Numbered from the stretch's first letter, positions 42,395 to 52,518 are shown. The stretch is DNA of 64,000 nucleotides from Ectobacillus sp042610425 (GCF_042610425.1 NZ_JBGJZM010000002.1:506296-570295); one strand, 5' to 3'. A program made the numbers and translations. Notes: generated from the sequence alone by a model not told the origin.

Positions 42395-43495
42395 TTACAC
42401 GTTAAAGCGGAAATGCATAACGTCGCCATCTTGTACGACATAATCTTTTCCTTCTAAACGAACCCGACCTGCTTCTCTAGCTGCATTCATAGAGCCATTT
42501 TGCAGCAAATCCTCGTATGAAACAGTTTCTGCCCGAATAAAACCACGTTCAAAATCGGTATGAATAACCCCCGCACATTGTGGTGCCTTCATTCCCTTTT
42601 TAAAGGTCCAAGCACGAACTTCTTGAACACCTGCAGTGAAATAGGTAGCAAGACCGAGAAGGTGATAAGTAGCACGAATTAATTGATCTAGTCCAGATTC
42701 TTCAATGCCAAGCTCCTGTAAGAATACTTTCTTTTCATCTTCTTCTAGCTCTGAAATTTCTGCCTCTATTTTTGCGCATACTACGATTACTTCCGCATTA
42801 TCTATAGCTGCAAATTCACGTACTCGTTTAACATATTCATTATCAGAAGGGTCCATCACATCGTCTTCACCTACGTTTGCAACGTATAACATTGGCTTAA
42901 TCGTTAATAGGTGAAGCGTTTTAACAAGCTTCATTTCTTCTTCAGTAAATTCTACTGTACGAGCAGGTTGACTGTTTTCAAACGCATCCTTTAATCGTTC
43001 TAAAATGCTAAACTCTGCTACCGCATCCTTATCCTTTTGCCTAGCAAGTTTTCCGACACGTTCTATACGTTTTTCTATCGTCTCATAATCTGCTAAAACT
43101 AATTCTAGATTAATGGTTTCGATATCAGAAATAGGATCTACTTTCCCTGATACATGCGTTATATTTTCATCTTCAAAACAGCGAACAACTTGGCAAATCG
43201 CATCAACCTGACGAATATGTGATAAAAATTTATTACCTAGCCCTTCGCCTTTGCTTGCTCCTTTTACAATACCAGCAATATCAGTAAATTCAAAAACGGT
43301 CGGCACTGTCTTTTTCGGTTGTACAAGCTCCGTTAATTTATTTAAACGTGAATCCGGAACTTCAACAATACCTACGTTCGGATCTATGGTACAGAACGGA
43401 TAGTTTGCAGACTCTGCACCTGCTTGCGTAATTGCGTTAAACAGCGTTGATTTCCCTACATTTGGTAAACCAACGATACCAGCTGTTAATCCCAT
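42395..43495 (-). CDS. ychF: Ribosome-associated GTPase/ATPase YchF (YyaF)
   Basis: 366 residues from the ATG at 43495 (AGGAG upstream). Obg-like P-loop protein: G1 GLPNVGKSTLFNAI, G3 DIAGIVKGASKGEG, the ATP-preferring G4 variant MLYVANVGE in place of NKxD, and the C-terminal TGS domain (GVIHTDFERGFIRAETV). OLA1/YchF proteins bind ribosomes and influence stress responses. It stands between the rpsF operon and the DUF951 gene. Confidence 0.95.
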   Translation of the reverse strand: MGLTAGIVGLPNVGKSTLFNAITQAGAESANYPFCTIDPNVGIVEVPDSRLNKLTELVQPKKTVPTVFEFTDIAGIVKGASKGEGLGNKFLSHIRQVDAICQVVRCFEDENITHVSGKVDPISDIETINLELVLADYETIEKRIERVGKLARQKDKDAVAEFSILERLKDAFENSQPARTVEFTEEEMKLVKTLHLLTIKPMLYVANVGEDDVMDPSDNEYVKRVREFAAIDNAEVIVVCAKIEAEISELEEDEKKVFLQELGIEESGLDQLIRATYHLLGLATYFTAGVQEVRAWTFKKGMKAPQCAGVIHTDFERGFIRAETVSYEDLLQNGSMNAAREAGRVRLEGKDYVVQDGDVMHFRFNV

Positions 43496-43728
43496 CCTCA
43501 CTCACTCCTAAATGAAAGCATCTATCACGATATGTCTTTCCAAAGTCATGGTAAATAATCCAACTCATCCATACTTCTTTATTGACATATGAGGGCTACG
43601 ACATGATTTCAATCTAATTCGCACCTTCGTGAAAAAGCTAAACGTATTTGTAATCTTTCATCATTATAGATAGTAACTACTTACTTGACAAGTGAAAGCA
43701 AGAAACATTAGAAAAGCATAGACATGGC

Positions 43729-43932
43729 TTACTCTTCACTTTCATGTTTCACTAGAATTTTTTTCATCTTTCTTTCAAAATCCCGTCGTGGTATGAGTAC
43801 GGAATGTCCGCATCCCTCGCACTTAATTCGTATATCCATTCCCATTCTAATGATTTTCCACCGATTGGTTCCACAGGGATGTACCTTTTTCATTTCTACA
43901 ATATCATTTAGTGCAAACACTTTTTCTGCCAT
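43729..43932 (-). CDS. DUF951 protein (YyzM-like), zinc-binding
   Basis: 67 residues from the ATG at 43932 (AGAGGTGA 7 nt before); the longer TTG frame starts at the mscS stop. The motif DIVEMKKVHPCGTNRWKIIR and C-x2-C in IRIKCEGCGHSVLIPRRDFE define DUF951. It is a conserved companion of ychF and the MscS-type gene in bacilli. Function unknown. Confidence 0.88.
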   Translation of the reverse strand: MAEKVFALNDIVEMKKVHPCGTNRWKIIRMGMDIRIKCEGCGHSVLIPRRDFERKMKKILVKHESEE

Positions 43933-43952
43933 ACAAATGTCACCTCTTACAG

Positions 43953-44834
43953 TCAATTTGCTTTTTGACTTTCTGCTTCTTGACGATTATACAAAATCAT
44001 GTGAGGATATGGAATTTCAATGCCCTCTTCATCAAGTCGAAGCTTAATTTCCTTGCGAAGTGCTCTCCCTACTACAAAATGTTGCATAGGATGAACCTCA
44101 GCAACAATACGCATAACAACATCAGATGCACCCAAATTTTGAATTCCCAGCAGTTCTGGTCGTTTTACCATTTGCTCGTAACGCATTGGAAGCTCATCAA
44201 GTAATGATTCCAATACACGCTCTACATGATGAATATTACTATCATATGAAATACTAACATCAACAAACGCTACGCTATTACTTAAAGAGTAATTGGTTAC
44301 TTCCTTAATTCCACCATTCGGTAGAATATGAAGCTCACCCGTCCAACTTTTTATTTTTGTAGTCCGTAATCCAATTTCTTGTACAACGCCTTCGAATCTA
44401 CCAAGCTTTACGTAGTCCCCCACAGAAAATTGATCCTCTAACAAAATGAAAAAACCAGTAATAACATCTCGAACTAAGTTTTGAGCACCAAACCCGATTG
44501 CTAACCCAATTACGCCCGCTCCAGCTAAAATCCCTCTCGTTTCAATTCCCAGTATACCTAATATCATAATAATAACTACGAAATATACGACATATGTAAT
44601 GATATTTTGTAGCAGTCTGGCAACAGTGGTTGTTCTTCTTTTAGACATAGAAAGTGGAGACTTTGCGTTTATTTTAAAAGCATTTCGGATAATTGCTTTT
44701 CCAACTCGTACAGTAATGTTTGCTGCCAGAAGAATAAAGATAATTTTCACAACACCTATTGAAAAATTAATCCAAATTTTTGTATCTAATAAGAAACTCA
44801 CTAGCTGATTATAGGTAGTCTCAAACCAACTCAT
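43953..44834 (-). CDS. Small-conductance mechanosensitive channel (MscS family)
   Basis: 293 residues with three TM helices, a TM3 pore lining with AGAGVIGLAIGFGAQNLVRD, the beta domain (DQFSVGDYVKLGRFEGVVQE; ELHILPNGGIKEVTNYS) and the C-terminal alpha/beta domain. It releases solutes on hypo-osmotic shock. Conserved in this location in bacilli, next to the DUF951 gene (20-nt gap) and divergent from yyaC. Confidence 0.92.
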   Translation of the reverse strand: MSWFETTYNQLVSFLLDTKIWINFSIGVVKIIFILLAANITVRVGKAIIRNAFKINAKSPLSMSKRRTTTVARLLQNIITYVVYFVVIIMILGILGIETRGILAGAGVIGLAIGFGAQNLVRDVITGFFILLEDQFSVGDYVKLGRFEGVVQEIGLRTTKIKSWTGELHILPNGGIKEVTNYSLSNSVAFVDVSISYDSNIHHVERVLESLLDELPMRYEQMVKRPELLGIQNLGASDVVMRIVAEVHPMQHFVVGRALRKEIKLRLDEEGIEIPYPHMILYNRQEAESQKAN

Positions 44835-44997
44835 TACGTAATCTCTCCTTAGTTTTTGAACATTTCATTTTATAATTGTAACAGAAATTTTTAATTCTTC
44901 TGTACTAAAATAGTTTGCATTTTTATATTTTCATCCTTATTTGAAGTATAAAAAGTCTGGATTCCCGATATAATGATACTATTCTATAAAGGGATGG

Positions 44998-45618
44998 ATG
45001 TTTGTGAGCGTAGGATCATTTCGTTTTACCTTTCCGTTTCTTGATAAGCAGTCCCATTCACTATATTATGACGAACAAGATGTGAGTGATCGACTTAGCA
45101 AAACGTTAGATGAATTTGTTCCTTCCGAACTACTAGAACCTATTGTTTTAGTTTGTATTGGAAGCGATCGTTCCACTGGTGATTCGTTAGGCCCCTTAGT
45201 CGGTTCAAAGTTAATTGAAAGACAGATGGAAAATTTCCATCTATATGGCACGCTTGAGAAACCCGTCCATGCTTTAAATTTAGAAGAAACCTTGCTACAT
45301 ATAACAAAGCGGCACACCAATCCATTTATTATAGCGATTGATGCCTGTTTAGGTAAAGCCCAGCATGTTGGTAGTATCTCTATTGGGAAAGGGCCTTGCA
45401 AACCAGGCGCAGCAATGAATAAAAGCCTTCCATCCGTAGGAAACCTACACATCCATGGCATCGTTAATATCCATGGATTTATGGAGTTTTTTGTTCTCCA
45501 AAATACAAGATTACATTTAGTTATGAAAATGGCACATGTCATTGCTACAAGTATTCAAAAAACGGACTATGCTATTTCTCTTCGAAAAAAAAGGAAAGAG
45601 ATGATTCAAAAGGAGTAA
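44998..45618 (+). CDS. yyaC: Spore protein YyaC (GPR-like fold)
   Basis: 206 residues of the DUF1256/YyaC family, structurally related to the germination protease GPR and made in sporulating cells. Motifs: VLVCIGSDRSTGDSLGPLVG, FIIAIDACLGKAQHVGSISI, and KGPCKPGAAMNKSLPSVGNL, with the conserved Asp residues and C-terminal helix. Plus strand, convergent with spo0J. Its presence supports a spore former. Confidence 0.9.
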   Translation: MFVSVGSFRFTFPFLDKQSHSLYYDEQDVSDRLSKTLDEFVPSELLEPIVLVCIGSDRSTGDSLGPLVGSKLIERQMENFHLYGTLEKPVHALNLEETLLHITKRHTNPFIIAIDACLGKAQHVGSISIGKGPCKPGAAMNKSLPSVGNLHIHGIVNIHGFMEFFVLQNTRLHLVMKMAHVIATSIQKTDYAISLRKKRKEMIQKE

Positions 45619-45666
45619 AATAATTACTCATTGAGTCACCTCTTTCTAGCATGTCTCATCCTTATA

Positions 45667-46518
45667 TTACTCGCCTGCTAATACATCTAAAATACGTTGT
45701 AAATCTTCCTTATTAAAAAAGTCGATTTCAATTTTACCTTTGTTGTCCTTCTCTTTAATTTTTACAGCTGTCCCAAATCGTTCACGTAAAACAGTTTCTT
45801 GCTCTACATAATAAATATTCTGTTCTCTTTTTACCTTTTTTGTTTCACGTGGAACATTTTGATTCATTTGCTGTATTAATTGTTCCAATTGTCGAACATT
45901 TAAACTTTCCTTTTGAATACGGCTAATAACAGCTTGTAATTTAGATTGATCCTTTAAACTCAAGAGTGTTCGCCCATGTCCCATTGAAAGTTTTCCTTCT
46001 GAGATAAAATCCTGAACGTATGTAGGAAGAGAGAGTAGACGGATATGATTGGCGATATGTGGTCTACTTTTTGCTAATCGTTTTGCGAGTTGTTCTTGTG
46101 TGAGCTTAAGTTCCTCCATAAGCTTCTGATAAGCATGTGCTTCTTCAATTGGAGAAAGGTCTTCACGTTGCAGATTTTCTAATAGTGCTAATTCCATCAT
46201 TTGTTGATCATTTAATCCACGAACAACTGCTGGAATATTTTCAAGTTCTGCTTCCTTTGCTGCTCGAAATCTGCGTTCCCCTACGACAATTTCATATCCT
46301 TTGATACTCTTCCGAACAATAATAGGTTGTAAAATACCATGTTCTTTGATTGAGTCCGTTAATTCTTGAATGGCTTCGTTCGAAAAATATTTACGAGGTT
46401 GATAGGGATTTGGACGAATTTGGTTCAATTCTATGTCTTGGACAATTTCCTCTTCTTTTGCCTCTAAATCAGGGAAAAGTGCTTGAATTCCTTTACCTAG
46501 TCCTTTAGCCACCTGCAA
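45667..46518 (-). CDS. spo0J: Chromosome-partitioning protein Spo0J (ParB)
   Basis: 283 residues. CTPase/ParB N-domain (RPNPYQPRKYFSNEAIQELT; GEREFRAAKEA-type motif as VGERRFRAAKEAELENIPAV), ENLQREDLSPIEEA, helix-turn-helix (LTQEQLAKRLAKSRPHIANH) and C-terminal dimerisation domain. It clamps on parS sites, loads SMC at the origin and, with Soj, influences initiation. It carries a parS site in its own gene (45841-45856). Start overlaps soj by 14 nt. Confidence 0.96.
   Translation of the reverse strand: MQVAKGLGKGIQALFPDLEAKEEEIVQDIELNQIRPNPYQPRKYFSNEAIQELTDSIKEHGILQPIIVRKSIKGYEIVVGERRFRAAKEAELENIPAVVRGLNDQQMMELALLENLQREDLSPIEEAHAYQKLMEELKLTQEQLAKRLAKSRPHIANHIRLLSLPTYVQDFISEGKLSMGHGRTLLSLKDQSKLQAVISRIQKESLNVRQLEQLIQQMNQNVPRETKKVKREQNIYYVEQETVLRERFGTAVKIKEKDNKGKIEIDFFNKEDLQRILDVLAGE
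45841..45856. promoter_or_regulatory. parS site inside spo0J
   Basis: TGTTTCACGTGGAACA, one mismatch from the perfect palindrome and the same variant as found in spo0J of B. subtilis. Confidence 0.93.
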
Positions 46519-47266
46519 TCACTTCCTTCGCTAAATCTAAGTATACTTCAGCACCCTTGGACTTAGCATCATATAGCAAAATTGGTTTTCCGTGACTTGG
46601 TGCTTCACTTAGGCGAATATTTCTAGGAATAATGGAACGATATACTTTATCTCTGAAATACTTTTTCACTTCATCAATAACCTGAAGTCCCAAATTTGTT
46701 CTTGCATCTAGCATTGTTAATAGTACACCTTGAATTGCTAAATTCTTATTTAAGTGTTTTTGAACAAGTCGTACCGTATTTAAAAGCTGGCTTAATCCTT
46801 CTAGGGCGTAGTATTCACATTGTACAGGAATAATAACCGAATCAGAAGCAGTAAGTGCATTAATCGTTATTAATCCGAGAGATGGAGGACAGTCAATTAA
46901 AATATAGTCATATTCATCACGAATTGGCTGAAGAGCTCTTTTGAGACGCACTTCACGAGAAATTGTCGGGACTAGCTCTATTTCTGCTCCCGCCAATTGA
47001 ATCGTTGCAGGAATCACAAATAAGTCCTTCATGACAGTTGGCTTGATGATATCACGTACATCCTCATCTTCAACAAGTATATTATATACACACTGCTTTA
47101 ATTCAGATTTTTCGAGTCCGACTCCTGTTGTAGCATTTCCCTGCGCGTCAATATCTACAAGTAGAACCTTCTTCCCTAGTTGTGCTAAGCATGCTCCTAA
47201 ATTAACGGCGGTGGTTGTCTTTCCAACTCCACCTTTTTGATTGGCAATCGAAATAATTTTACCCAT
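46505..47266 (-). CDS. soj: Chromosome-partitioning ATPase Soj (ParA)
   Basis: 253 residues from the ATG at 47266. Deviant Walker A NQKGGVGKTTTAVNLGA, A' VDIDAQGNATTGVG, and Walker B YILIDCPPSLGLITINAL. Soj controls DnaA activity at oriC and, with Spo0J, origin separation and sporulation gene expression. The longer frame begins 18 nt upstream without a better site. Operon with spo0J. Confidence 0.96.
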   Translation of the reverse strand: MGKIISIANQKGGVGKTTTAVNLGACLAQLGKKVLLVDIDAQGNATTGVGLEKSELKQCVYNILVEDEDVRDIIKPTVMKDLFVIPATIQLAGAEIELVPTISREVRLKRALQPIRDEYDYILIDCPPSLGLITINALTASDSVIIPVQCEYYALEGLSQLLNTVRLVQKHLNKNLAIQGVLLTMLDARTNLGLQVIDEVKKYFRDKVYRSIIPRNIRLSEAPSHGKPILLYDAKSKGAEVYLDLAKEVIAGG

Positions 47267-47466
47267 GGTAACACCTACCTTCAACTTTCTCCCCTACGAG
47301 TATGATGTAAGCCCATTGTATCATGAATATGAGTATTTTCCGTTGTATTCTGTATAAAACTTCAAAATTTCCAATTAAAAATCATGAAAAGCTAGAAACT
47401 TTCCATGATAGGATCATCCTCATCAACAGAAAATAACTTCTGTCATACATTTCAATAAAATATAAT

Positions 47467-47519
47467 CGATACGTAAGCCTATTACGTATCGAAAAAAAGC
47501 CCCTTCTATTAAGAAGAGG
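47467..47519 (-). terminator. noc terminator and adjoining palindrome
   Basis: CCCCTTCT (47500-47507) and AGAAGAGG (47512-47519) form the stem, followed on the minus strand by seven T. Immediately beyond is the palindrome CGATACGTAA/TTACGTATCG (47467-47491), of unknown role. Confidence 0.8.
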
Positions 47520-47535
47520 TCGATAGAGAATGAAA

Positions 47536-48393
47536 CTAGCTTTTTTTCGGAATTTTTATCGTAATTTGATAGTATTCTTCATACTCTTGTTCCTCGGAAT
47601 CAACCTTTAATCCGCTATCTTCAACCATTTGTAGCGATTGGCGAATCGTATTCATTGCAATTCGCATATCTCGACTTACGGCCTTACGTTTTTGTTTCGG
47701 CTTAGGATTACTTGGCTGTAAAACTTTTGCAACACGTTCTTCGGTTTGCTTTACGTTTAAATGAAAATCTAATATGTCTTGAAGAATTTTCAGCTGTGAT
47801 TCTTCTTGTTTTAAGGGTATAAGTGCACGAGCATGTCGTTCGGTTATTGATTTATCTAATAATGCTTCTTTAACTCGTTCTGGAAGCTTTAAAAGACGAA
47901 GTTTATTAGCAACCGTAGATTGTCCCTTACCAAGACGTTGCGCAAGAGCTTCTTGGGTTAAATTATGTAAATCTAATAATTTTTGATATGCCATTGCCTC
48001 TTCTATGGCAGATAGTTCTTCCCGCTGCAAATTTTCTATCAGTGCTACAGAAGCTGTCTCCGTATCGTTCATATTTCTAATTATAGCAGGTATTGTTTCC
48101 CAACCCAACTTTGAAACTGCACGAAATCTTCTTTCACCAGCAATGATTTCATACCGATTTTCTTCATACATTCGCACTACAATAGGTTGAATCATTCCAT
48201 GCGTTCGAATTGTTAAAGCTAGTTCATCAATACGAGCATCGTTAAATACAGTTCTTGGTTGATATTGATTGGGAATAATATTTTCTATTGGAATTTGAAC
48301 GACTTCATCACGGAGTATGTCTTTATTTTCATCTTGCCCTAGTAAATCGTCCTTATCTCCCAAGCCAAGCAGACGAGAAAATGTATGTTTCAT
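47536..48393 (-). CDS. noc: Nucleoid occlusion protein Noc
   Basis: 285-residue ParB paralogue that binds Noc-binding sites, attaches DNA to the membrane and blocks division over the nucleoid. The N-terminal amphipathic membrane-targeting helix (KHTFSRLLGLGDK), ParB N-domain (PNQYQPRTVFNDARIDELAL; IAGERRFRAVSKLGW), the HTH (LTQEALAQRLGKGQSTVANK) and a C-terminal DMRIAMNTIRQSL helix distinguish it from Spo0J. Located between rsmG and soj as in B. subtilis, with a parS site just upstream. Confidence 0.95.
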   Translation of the reverse strand: MKHTFSRLLGLGDKDDLLGQDENKDILRDEVVQIPIENIIPNQYQPRTVFNDARIDELALTIRTHGMIQPIVVRMYEENRYEIIAGERRFRAVSKLGWETIPAIIRNMNDTETASVALIENLQREELSAIEEAMAYQKLLDLHNLTQEALAQRLGKGQSTVANKLRLLKLPERVKEALLDKSITERHARALIPLKQEESQLKILQDILDFHLNVKQTEERVAKVLQPSNPKPKQKRKAVSRDMRIAMNTIRQSLQMVEDSGLKVDSEEQEYEEYYQITIKIPKKS

Positions 48394-48431
48394 ACTACTC
48401 CACCACCTCCTATTGAATACTAAACAAGAAA

Positions 48432-48447
48432 TGTTCCACGTGAAACA
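48432..48447. promoter_or_regulatory. parS site upstream of noc
   Basis: TGTTCCACGTGAAACA in the 97-bp gap between rsmG and noc; one mismatch from the perfect palindrome. Confidence 0.93.
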
Positions 48448-48490
48448 TTAGGGCGCTACTTATACTATTCCATCATAATTCGAATAAGAT

Positions 48491-49210
48491 TTACTTTTCA
48501 ATAGGCAATTTATTTGGCATACCGGGTTTACGTGGATATTTCTTTGGCGTTTTTCTACATTTTTCAATAATGATGATGTTTCGCTCACTTTCTTCAATTG
48601 GTAATTGGAAGGTACTACTATCACGAATTTCCCCTCCAAGAACTTGTATGGCATGTTTGCCTGCTTCCAATTCTTCTTTAGCTGCAGCACCTTTCATGGC
48701 AATAAATGTGCCACCTACTTTTACCAAAGGAAGGCAAAGCTCACTCAAAACAGACAAACGTGCTACAGCTCTAGCTGTTACAATATCAAATGATTCACGT
48801 ATACCTTCTTTTCTACCAAATGTTTCTGCCCGGTCATGATAAAAGGCAACATTCTCTAGTTCAAGTGATGATGCTAAATAATTTAAAAACGTAATTCGTT
48901 TTTGTAAGGAGTCAACAATGGTAATTCGCAGCTGCGGAAAACAGATTTTTAAGGGGATGCTAGGAAACCCAGCACCTGCTCCTACGTCACAAAGGGAAAG
49001 AGGTTTAGATAAATCATAATAAAAGGCAGCTGTAATGGAATCAAAAAAATGCTTCAAATACACTTCATCTTTTTCAGTGATAGCAGTTAGATTCATTTTT
49101 TCGTTCCACTCTACTAACAGTTGGTAGTAGATTTCAAATTGATTAAGCTGCAGAGGAGAAAGGAAAATCCCTTTCTCCTCTAACATCGATTGGAAAAGTT
49201 GCATGTTCAT
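48491..49210 (-). CDS. rsmG: 16S rRNA (guanine-527-N7)-methyltransferase RsmG
   Basis: 239-residue class I methyltransferase. SAM motif LCDVGAGAGFPSIPLKI, DSLQKRITFLNYLASSL, and DIVTARAVARLSVLSELCLP. Loss gives low-level streptomycin resistance in other bacteria. 21 nt downstream of mnmG, in the mnmE-mnmG-rsmG group. Confidence 0.96.
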   Translation of the reverse strand: MNMQLFQSMLEEKGIFLSPLQLNQFEIYYQLLVEWNEKMNLTAITEKDEVYLKHFFDSITAAFYYDLSKPLSLCDVGAGAGFPSIPLKICFPQLRITIVDSLQKRITFLNYLASSLELENVAFYHDRAETFGRKEGIRESFDIVTARAVARLSVLSELCLPLVKVGGTFIAMKGAAAKEELEAGKHAIQVLGGEIRDSSTFQLPIEESERNIIIIEKCRKTPKKYPRKPGMPNKLPIEK

Positions 49211-49231
49211 CTCTTTATATCTCCTACCTGT

Positions 49232-51121
49232 TTATTGATTAGATACTCTAGCAATTTTTCCTTGTTCTAAATAAACAAGTAAAATTGAGATGTCAGCAGG
49301 ATTTACTCCCGAAATACGAGATGCCTGACCAACAGACAAGGGTCGTACTGCCTGTAATTTTTGACGAGCTTCTGTTGCAATACCTGTGATAGCTTCATAA
49401 TCAATATTCGAAGGAATTTTTTTATTCTCCATTCGTTTCATACGTTCCACTTGTTGTAACGATTTTTCAATATAACCTTCGTATTTAATTTGAATTTCAA
49501 CTTGCTCCGTGATTTCATCCTCGATTGGCTCTTCACTAGGAATAATTGCGTTGATATGTGCGTATGTCATTTCTGGTCTTCGTAGTAAATCACTTGCACG
49601 AATACCATCCTTCAGCTCACTTCCGCCTGCGTTTCGAATAAGTTCTTGTACTTCTGGTGTTGGCTTAATAATTGTTGAGGAAAGGCGAGCTTTTTCTTTT
49701 TCAATTCTTTCCTTTTTTGCCATAAAACGTTCATAACGTTCATCTGAAATCATCCCAATTTCATGACCAATTTCCGTTAAACGTAAATCAGCATTGTCAT
49801 GACGAAGTAACAAACGATATTCGGCGCGAGATGTAAGAAGTCGGTAAGGTTCATTCGTTCCTTTTGTCACCAAATCATCTATTAAAACGCCAATGTAGGC
49901 ATCAGAACGATCTAAGATTACTTCTTTTTTACCTAACGCCCGGCAACCAGCATTAATACCAGCCATAATACCTTGACCTGCCGCTTCTTCATATCCAGAA
50001 GTTCCGTTAATTTGACCTGCCGTATATAAATTTTGAACTTTTTTTGTTTCTAGTGTAGGCCAAAGCTGCGTTGGTACCATTGCATCATATTCAATGGCAT
50101 ATCCTGTTCGCATCATTTCCACATTTTCAAGACCTGCGATTGTTTTTAAAATTTCACGTTGGACATCTTCAGGCAGACTTGTAGATAATCCTTGTACATA
50201 AACTTCCTTCGTATTTCTACCTTCTGGTTCTAAAAATAGCTGATGTCTCGGTTTGTCGTGAAAACGAACAATTTTATCTTCAATAGATGGGCAATACCGT
50301 GGACCTCTACCTTTTATCATACCAGAAAACATAGGAGACCGATGAAGATTTGCGTCAATTAAACGATGTGTTTCTTCGCTTGTATAAGTGAGCCAGCATG
50401 GAATTTGATCCATCAAAAATGTTGTTGTTTCAAATGAAAATGCACGTGGAACATCATCACCCGGCTGTATTTCTGTTTTGCTATAATCGATTGTATGTCC
50501 ATTTACACGTGGGGGGGTACCAGTTTTAAAGCGCACTAATTCAAAGCCTAGTTCTTCTAAGTGTTGTGAAAGTTTAACTGCAGGCTGTTGGTTGTTAGGA
50601 CCACTTGAATATTTTAAATCCCCAATAATTACTTCACCACGAAGGTAAGTACCAGTAGTGACTACAACAGTTTTGGATTTGTAAACAGCACCCGTATGTG
50701 TAATGACTCCCTTACATTGCCCCTCTTCTACAATAAGACGCTCTACCATACCTTGGCGAAGTGTCATATTAGGTGTATTTTCAATTGTATTTTTCATTTC
50801 ATGCTGATACGCAAATTTATCGGCCTGTGCCCGAAGCGCACGAACAGCTGGCCCTTTCCCTGTATTTAACATTCTCATTTGAATGTAGGTTTTATCAATG
50901 TTGCGTCCCATTTCTCCGCCCAACGCATCAATTTCACGAACAACAATTCCCTTAGCCGGACCTCCAACAGAAGGATTACATGGCATAAATGCGACCATAT
51001 CCAAATTTATTGTTAATAATAATGTTTTGGCTCCCATACGTGCAGCAGCAAGTCCTGCTTCGCAGCCAGCATGACCTGCACCTACAACGATGACGTCAAA
51101 TGAACCAGCTTCATATTCCAT
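49232..51121 (-). CDS. mnmG: tRNA U34 carboxymethylaminomethyl-modification enzyme MnmG (GidA)
   Basis: 629-residue FAD enzyme that with MnmE modifies wobble U34 of several tRNAs. FAD-binding VIVVGAGHAGCEAGLAAARM, CNPSVGGPAKGIVVREIDALGGEMG, the catalytic-site GRGPRYCPSIEDKIVRF, and the C-terminal GQASRISGVNPADISILLVY. Length normal. 20 nt after mnmE. Confidence 0.97.
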   Translation of the reverse strand: MEYEAGSFDVIVVGAGHAGCEAGLAAARMGAKTLLLTINLDMVAFMPCNPSVGGPAKGIVVREIDALGGEMGRNIDKTYIQMRMLNTGKGPAVRALRAQADKFAYQHEMKNTIENTPNMTLRQGMVERLIVEEGQCKGVITHTGAVYKSKTVVVTTGTYLRGEVIIGDLKYSSGPNNQQPAVKLSQHLEELGFELVRFKTGTPPRVNGHTIDYSKTEIQPGDDVPRAFSFETTTFLMDQIPCWLTYTSEETHRLIDANLHRSPMFSGMIKGRGPRYCPSIEDKIVRFHDKPRHQLFLEPEGRNTKEVYVQGLSTSLPEDVQREILKTIAGLENVEMMRTGYAIEYDAMVPTQLWPTLETKKVQNLYTAGQINGTSGYEEAAGQGIMAGINAGCRALGKKEVILDRSDAYIGVLIDDLVTKGTNEPYRLLTSRAEYRLLLRHDNADLRLTEIGHEIGMISDERYERFMAKKERIEKEKARLSSTIIKPTPEVQELIRNAGGSELKDGIRASDLLRRPEMTYAHINAIIPSEEPIEDEITEQVEIQIKYEGYIEKSLQQVERMKRMENKKIPSNIDYEAITGIATEARQKLQAVRPLSVGQASRISGVNPADISILLVYLEQGKIARVSNQ

Positions 51122-51141
51122 TTTGAATTCCTCCCTTTACG

Positions 51142-52518
51142 TTATTTTCCTAAACAAAACTGAGAAAATAACTGGTCAAGTAAACTATCTTGTACGGTGT
51201 CTCCTATAATTTCACCAAGTATCTCCCATGTTCTCGTAACATCGATTTGCACTAAATCAATGGGAATCCCACTTTGTATGGCTTCTATCGCATCCGTAAT
51301 TGTTCTTTCGGCCTGTTGTAACAGTCCAATATGTCTGCTATTTGAAACGTATGTTAAATCCTCTGACTCCATCTTTCCTTCAAAGAAAGCTGCGGCTATT
51401 GCCTGTTCTAGCTCAGTAATCCCTTTTTCTTCAAGAAGAGAGGTTGCAATAATTGGAGCATCTGCAGATAATTCCTGTACACGGTTTAAATCAATTTGTC
51501 TGGGTAAATCGGTTTTATTTACGATAACAATGCTTTCTTTTCCTTTAATAGCAGCAAACAACTCCACATCCTCTAGCGAGAGTGGCTCATTTTGATTAAG
51601 AACAAGCAAGATTAAATCCGCCTTCTGCAACACATCCTTAGATCGTTGCACCCCAATTTTCTCAACAATATCCTTTGTTTCCCTAATACCTGCAGTATCT
51701 ATTAAACGGAGAGGTACTCCTAATACGTTCACATATTCTTCAATTATATCACGGGTTGTGCCCGCAATATCAGTCACGATTGCTTTCTTTTCTTGAATAA
51801 GACTATTTAAAAGAGAAGATTTCCCTACATTGGGACGTCCTATAATGGCAGTAGCAATTCCTTCTCGTAAAATCTTCCCTTGTTTTGCCGTTTCTAACAG
51901 TTTACGAATTTCTGCTCGAACTGCTTCTGTTTTTGTAAGCAGTACGTCGTGCGTCATTTGCTCTACATCATCATACTCTGGATAGTCAATATTTACTTCA
52001 ACATGCGCAACTGTTTCAATTAATTGTTGCCGTAAATTCTGAATGAGCTTTGATAAGCGTCCTTCTATTTGATTCATAGCAACATTCATCGCACGGTCAG
52101 TTTTTGCACGAATCAAATCCATGACCGCTTCTGCTTGAGATAAATCAATGCGCCCGTTTAAAAAAGCACGCTTCGTAAATTCACCAGGCTCTGCAAGTCT
52201 TACTCCTTGCGCTAAAATAAGCTGCAAGACACGATTTACTGATACAAGACCACCGTGACAATTCACTTCTACTACATCTTCTCGTGTAAATGTTTTTGGC
52301 GCGCGCATTATTGAAACCATAACTTCTTCAACGGTGACATTTGTATGTGGATCCACGATATGTCCATACTTGATTGTATGGGACTGTGCCTCTAATAAGT
52401 CTGATCCTTTAAATATCTGATTCACCTTCGCAATCGCTTCTTCTCCGCTCACCCGTACTATAGCAATGGCTCCTTCGCCAAGTGCCGTACTAATTGCTGC
52501 TATCGTATCCAGTTCCAT
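51142..52518 (-). CDS. mnmE: tRNA modification GTPase MnmE (TrmE)
   Basis: 458 residues: N-terminal tetrahydrofolate-binding domain (TIAAISTALGEGAIAIVRVS), helical domain, inserted G domain (GRPNVGKSSLLNSL, DIAGTTRD, DTAGIRET, NKTD) and the C-terminal FCLGK with the essential Cys. In most bacilli jag (khpB) precedes it; here a 383-nt gap with a terminator separates it from yidC, so it must have its own promoter. Confidence 0.97.
   Translation of the reverse strand: MELDTIAAISTALGEGAIAIVRVSGEEAIAKVNQIFKGSDLLEAQSHTIKYGHIVDPHTNVTVEEVMVSIMRAPKTFTREDVVEVNCHGGLVSVNRVLQLILAQGVRLAEPGEFTKRAFLNGRIDLSQAEAVMDLIRAKTDRAMNVAMNQIEGRLSKLIQNLRQQLIETVAHVEVNIDYPEYDDVEQMTHDVLLTKTEAVRAEIRKLLETAKQGKILREGIATAIIGRPNVGKSSLLNSLIQEKKAIVTDIAGTTRDIIEEYVNVLGVPLRLIDTAGIRETKDIVEKIGVQRSKDVLQKADLILLVLNQNEPLSLEDVELFAAIKGKESIVIVNKTDLPRQIDLNRVQELSADAPIIATSLLEEKGITELEQAIAAAFFEGKMESEDLTYVSNSRHIGLLQQAERTITDAIEAIQSGIPIDLVQIDVTRTWEILGEIIGDTVQDSLLDQLFSQFCLGK

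Noticed and set aside
50440..50456. Additional parS site in mnmG (GCACGTGGAACA)
   Set aside because: Only one half of the palindrome matches.
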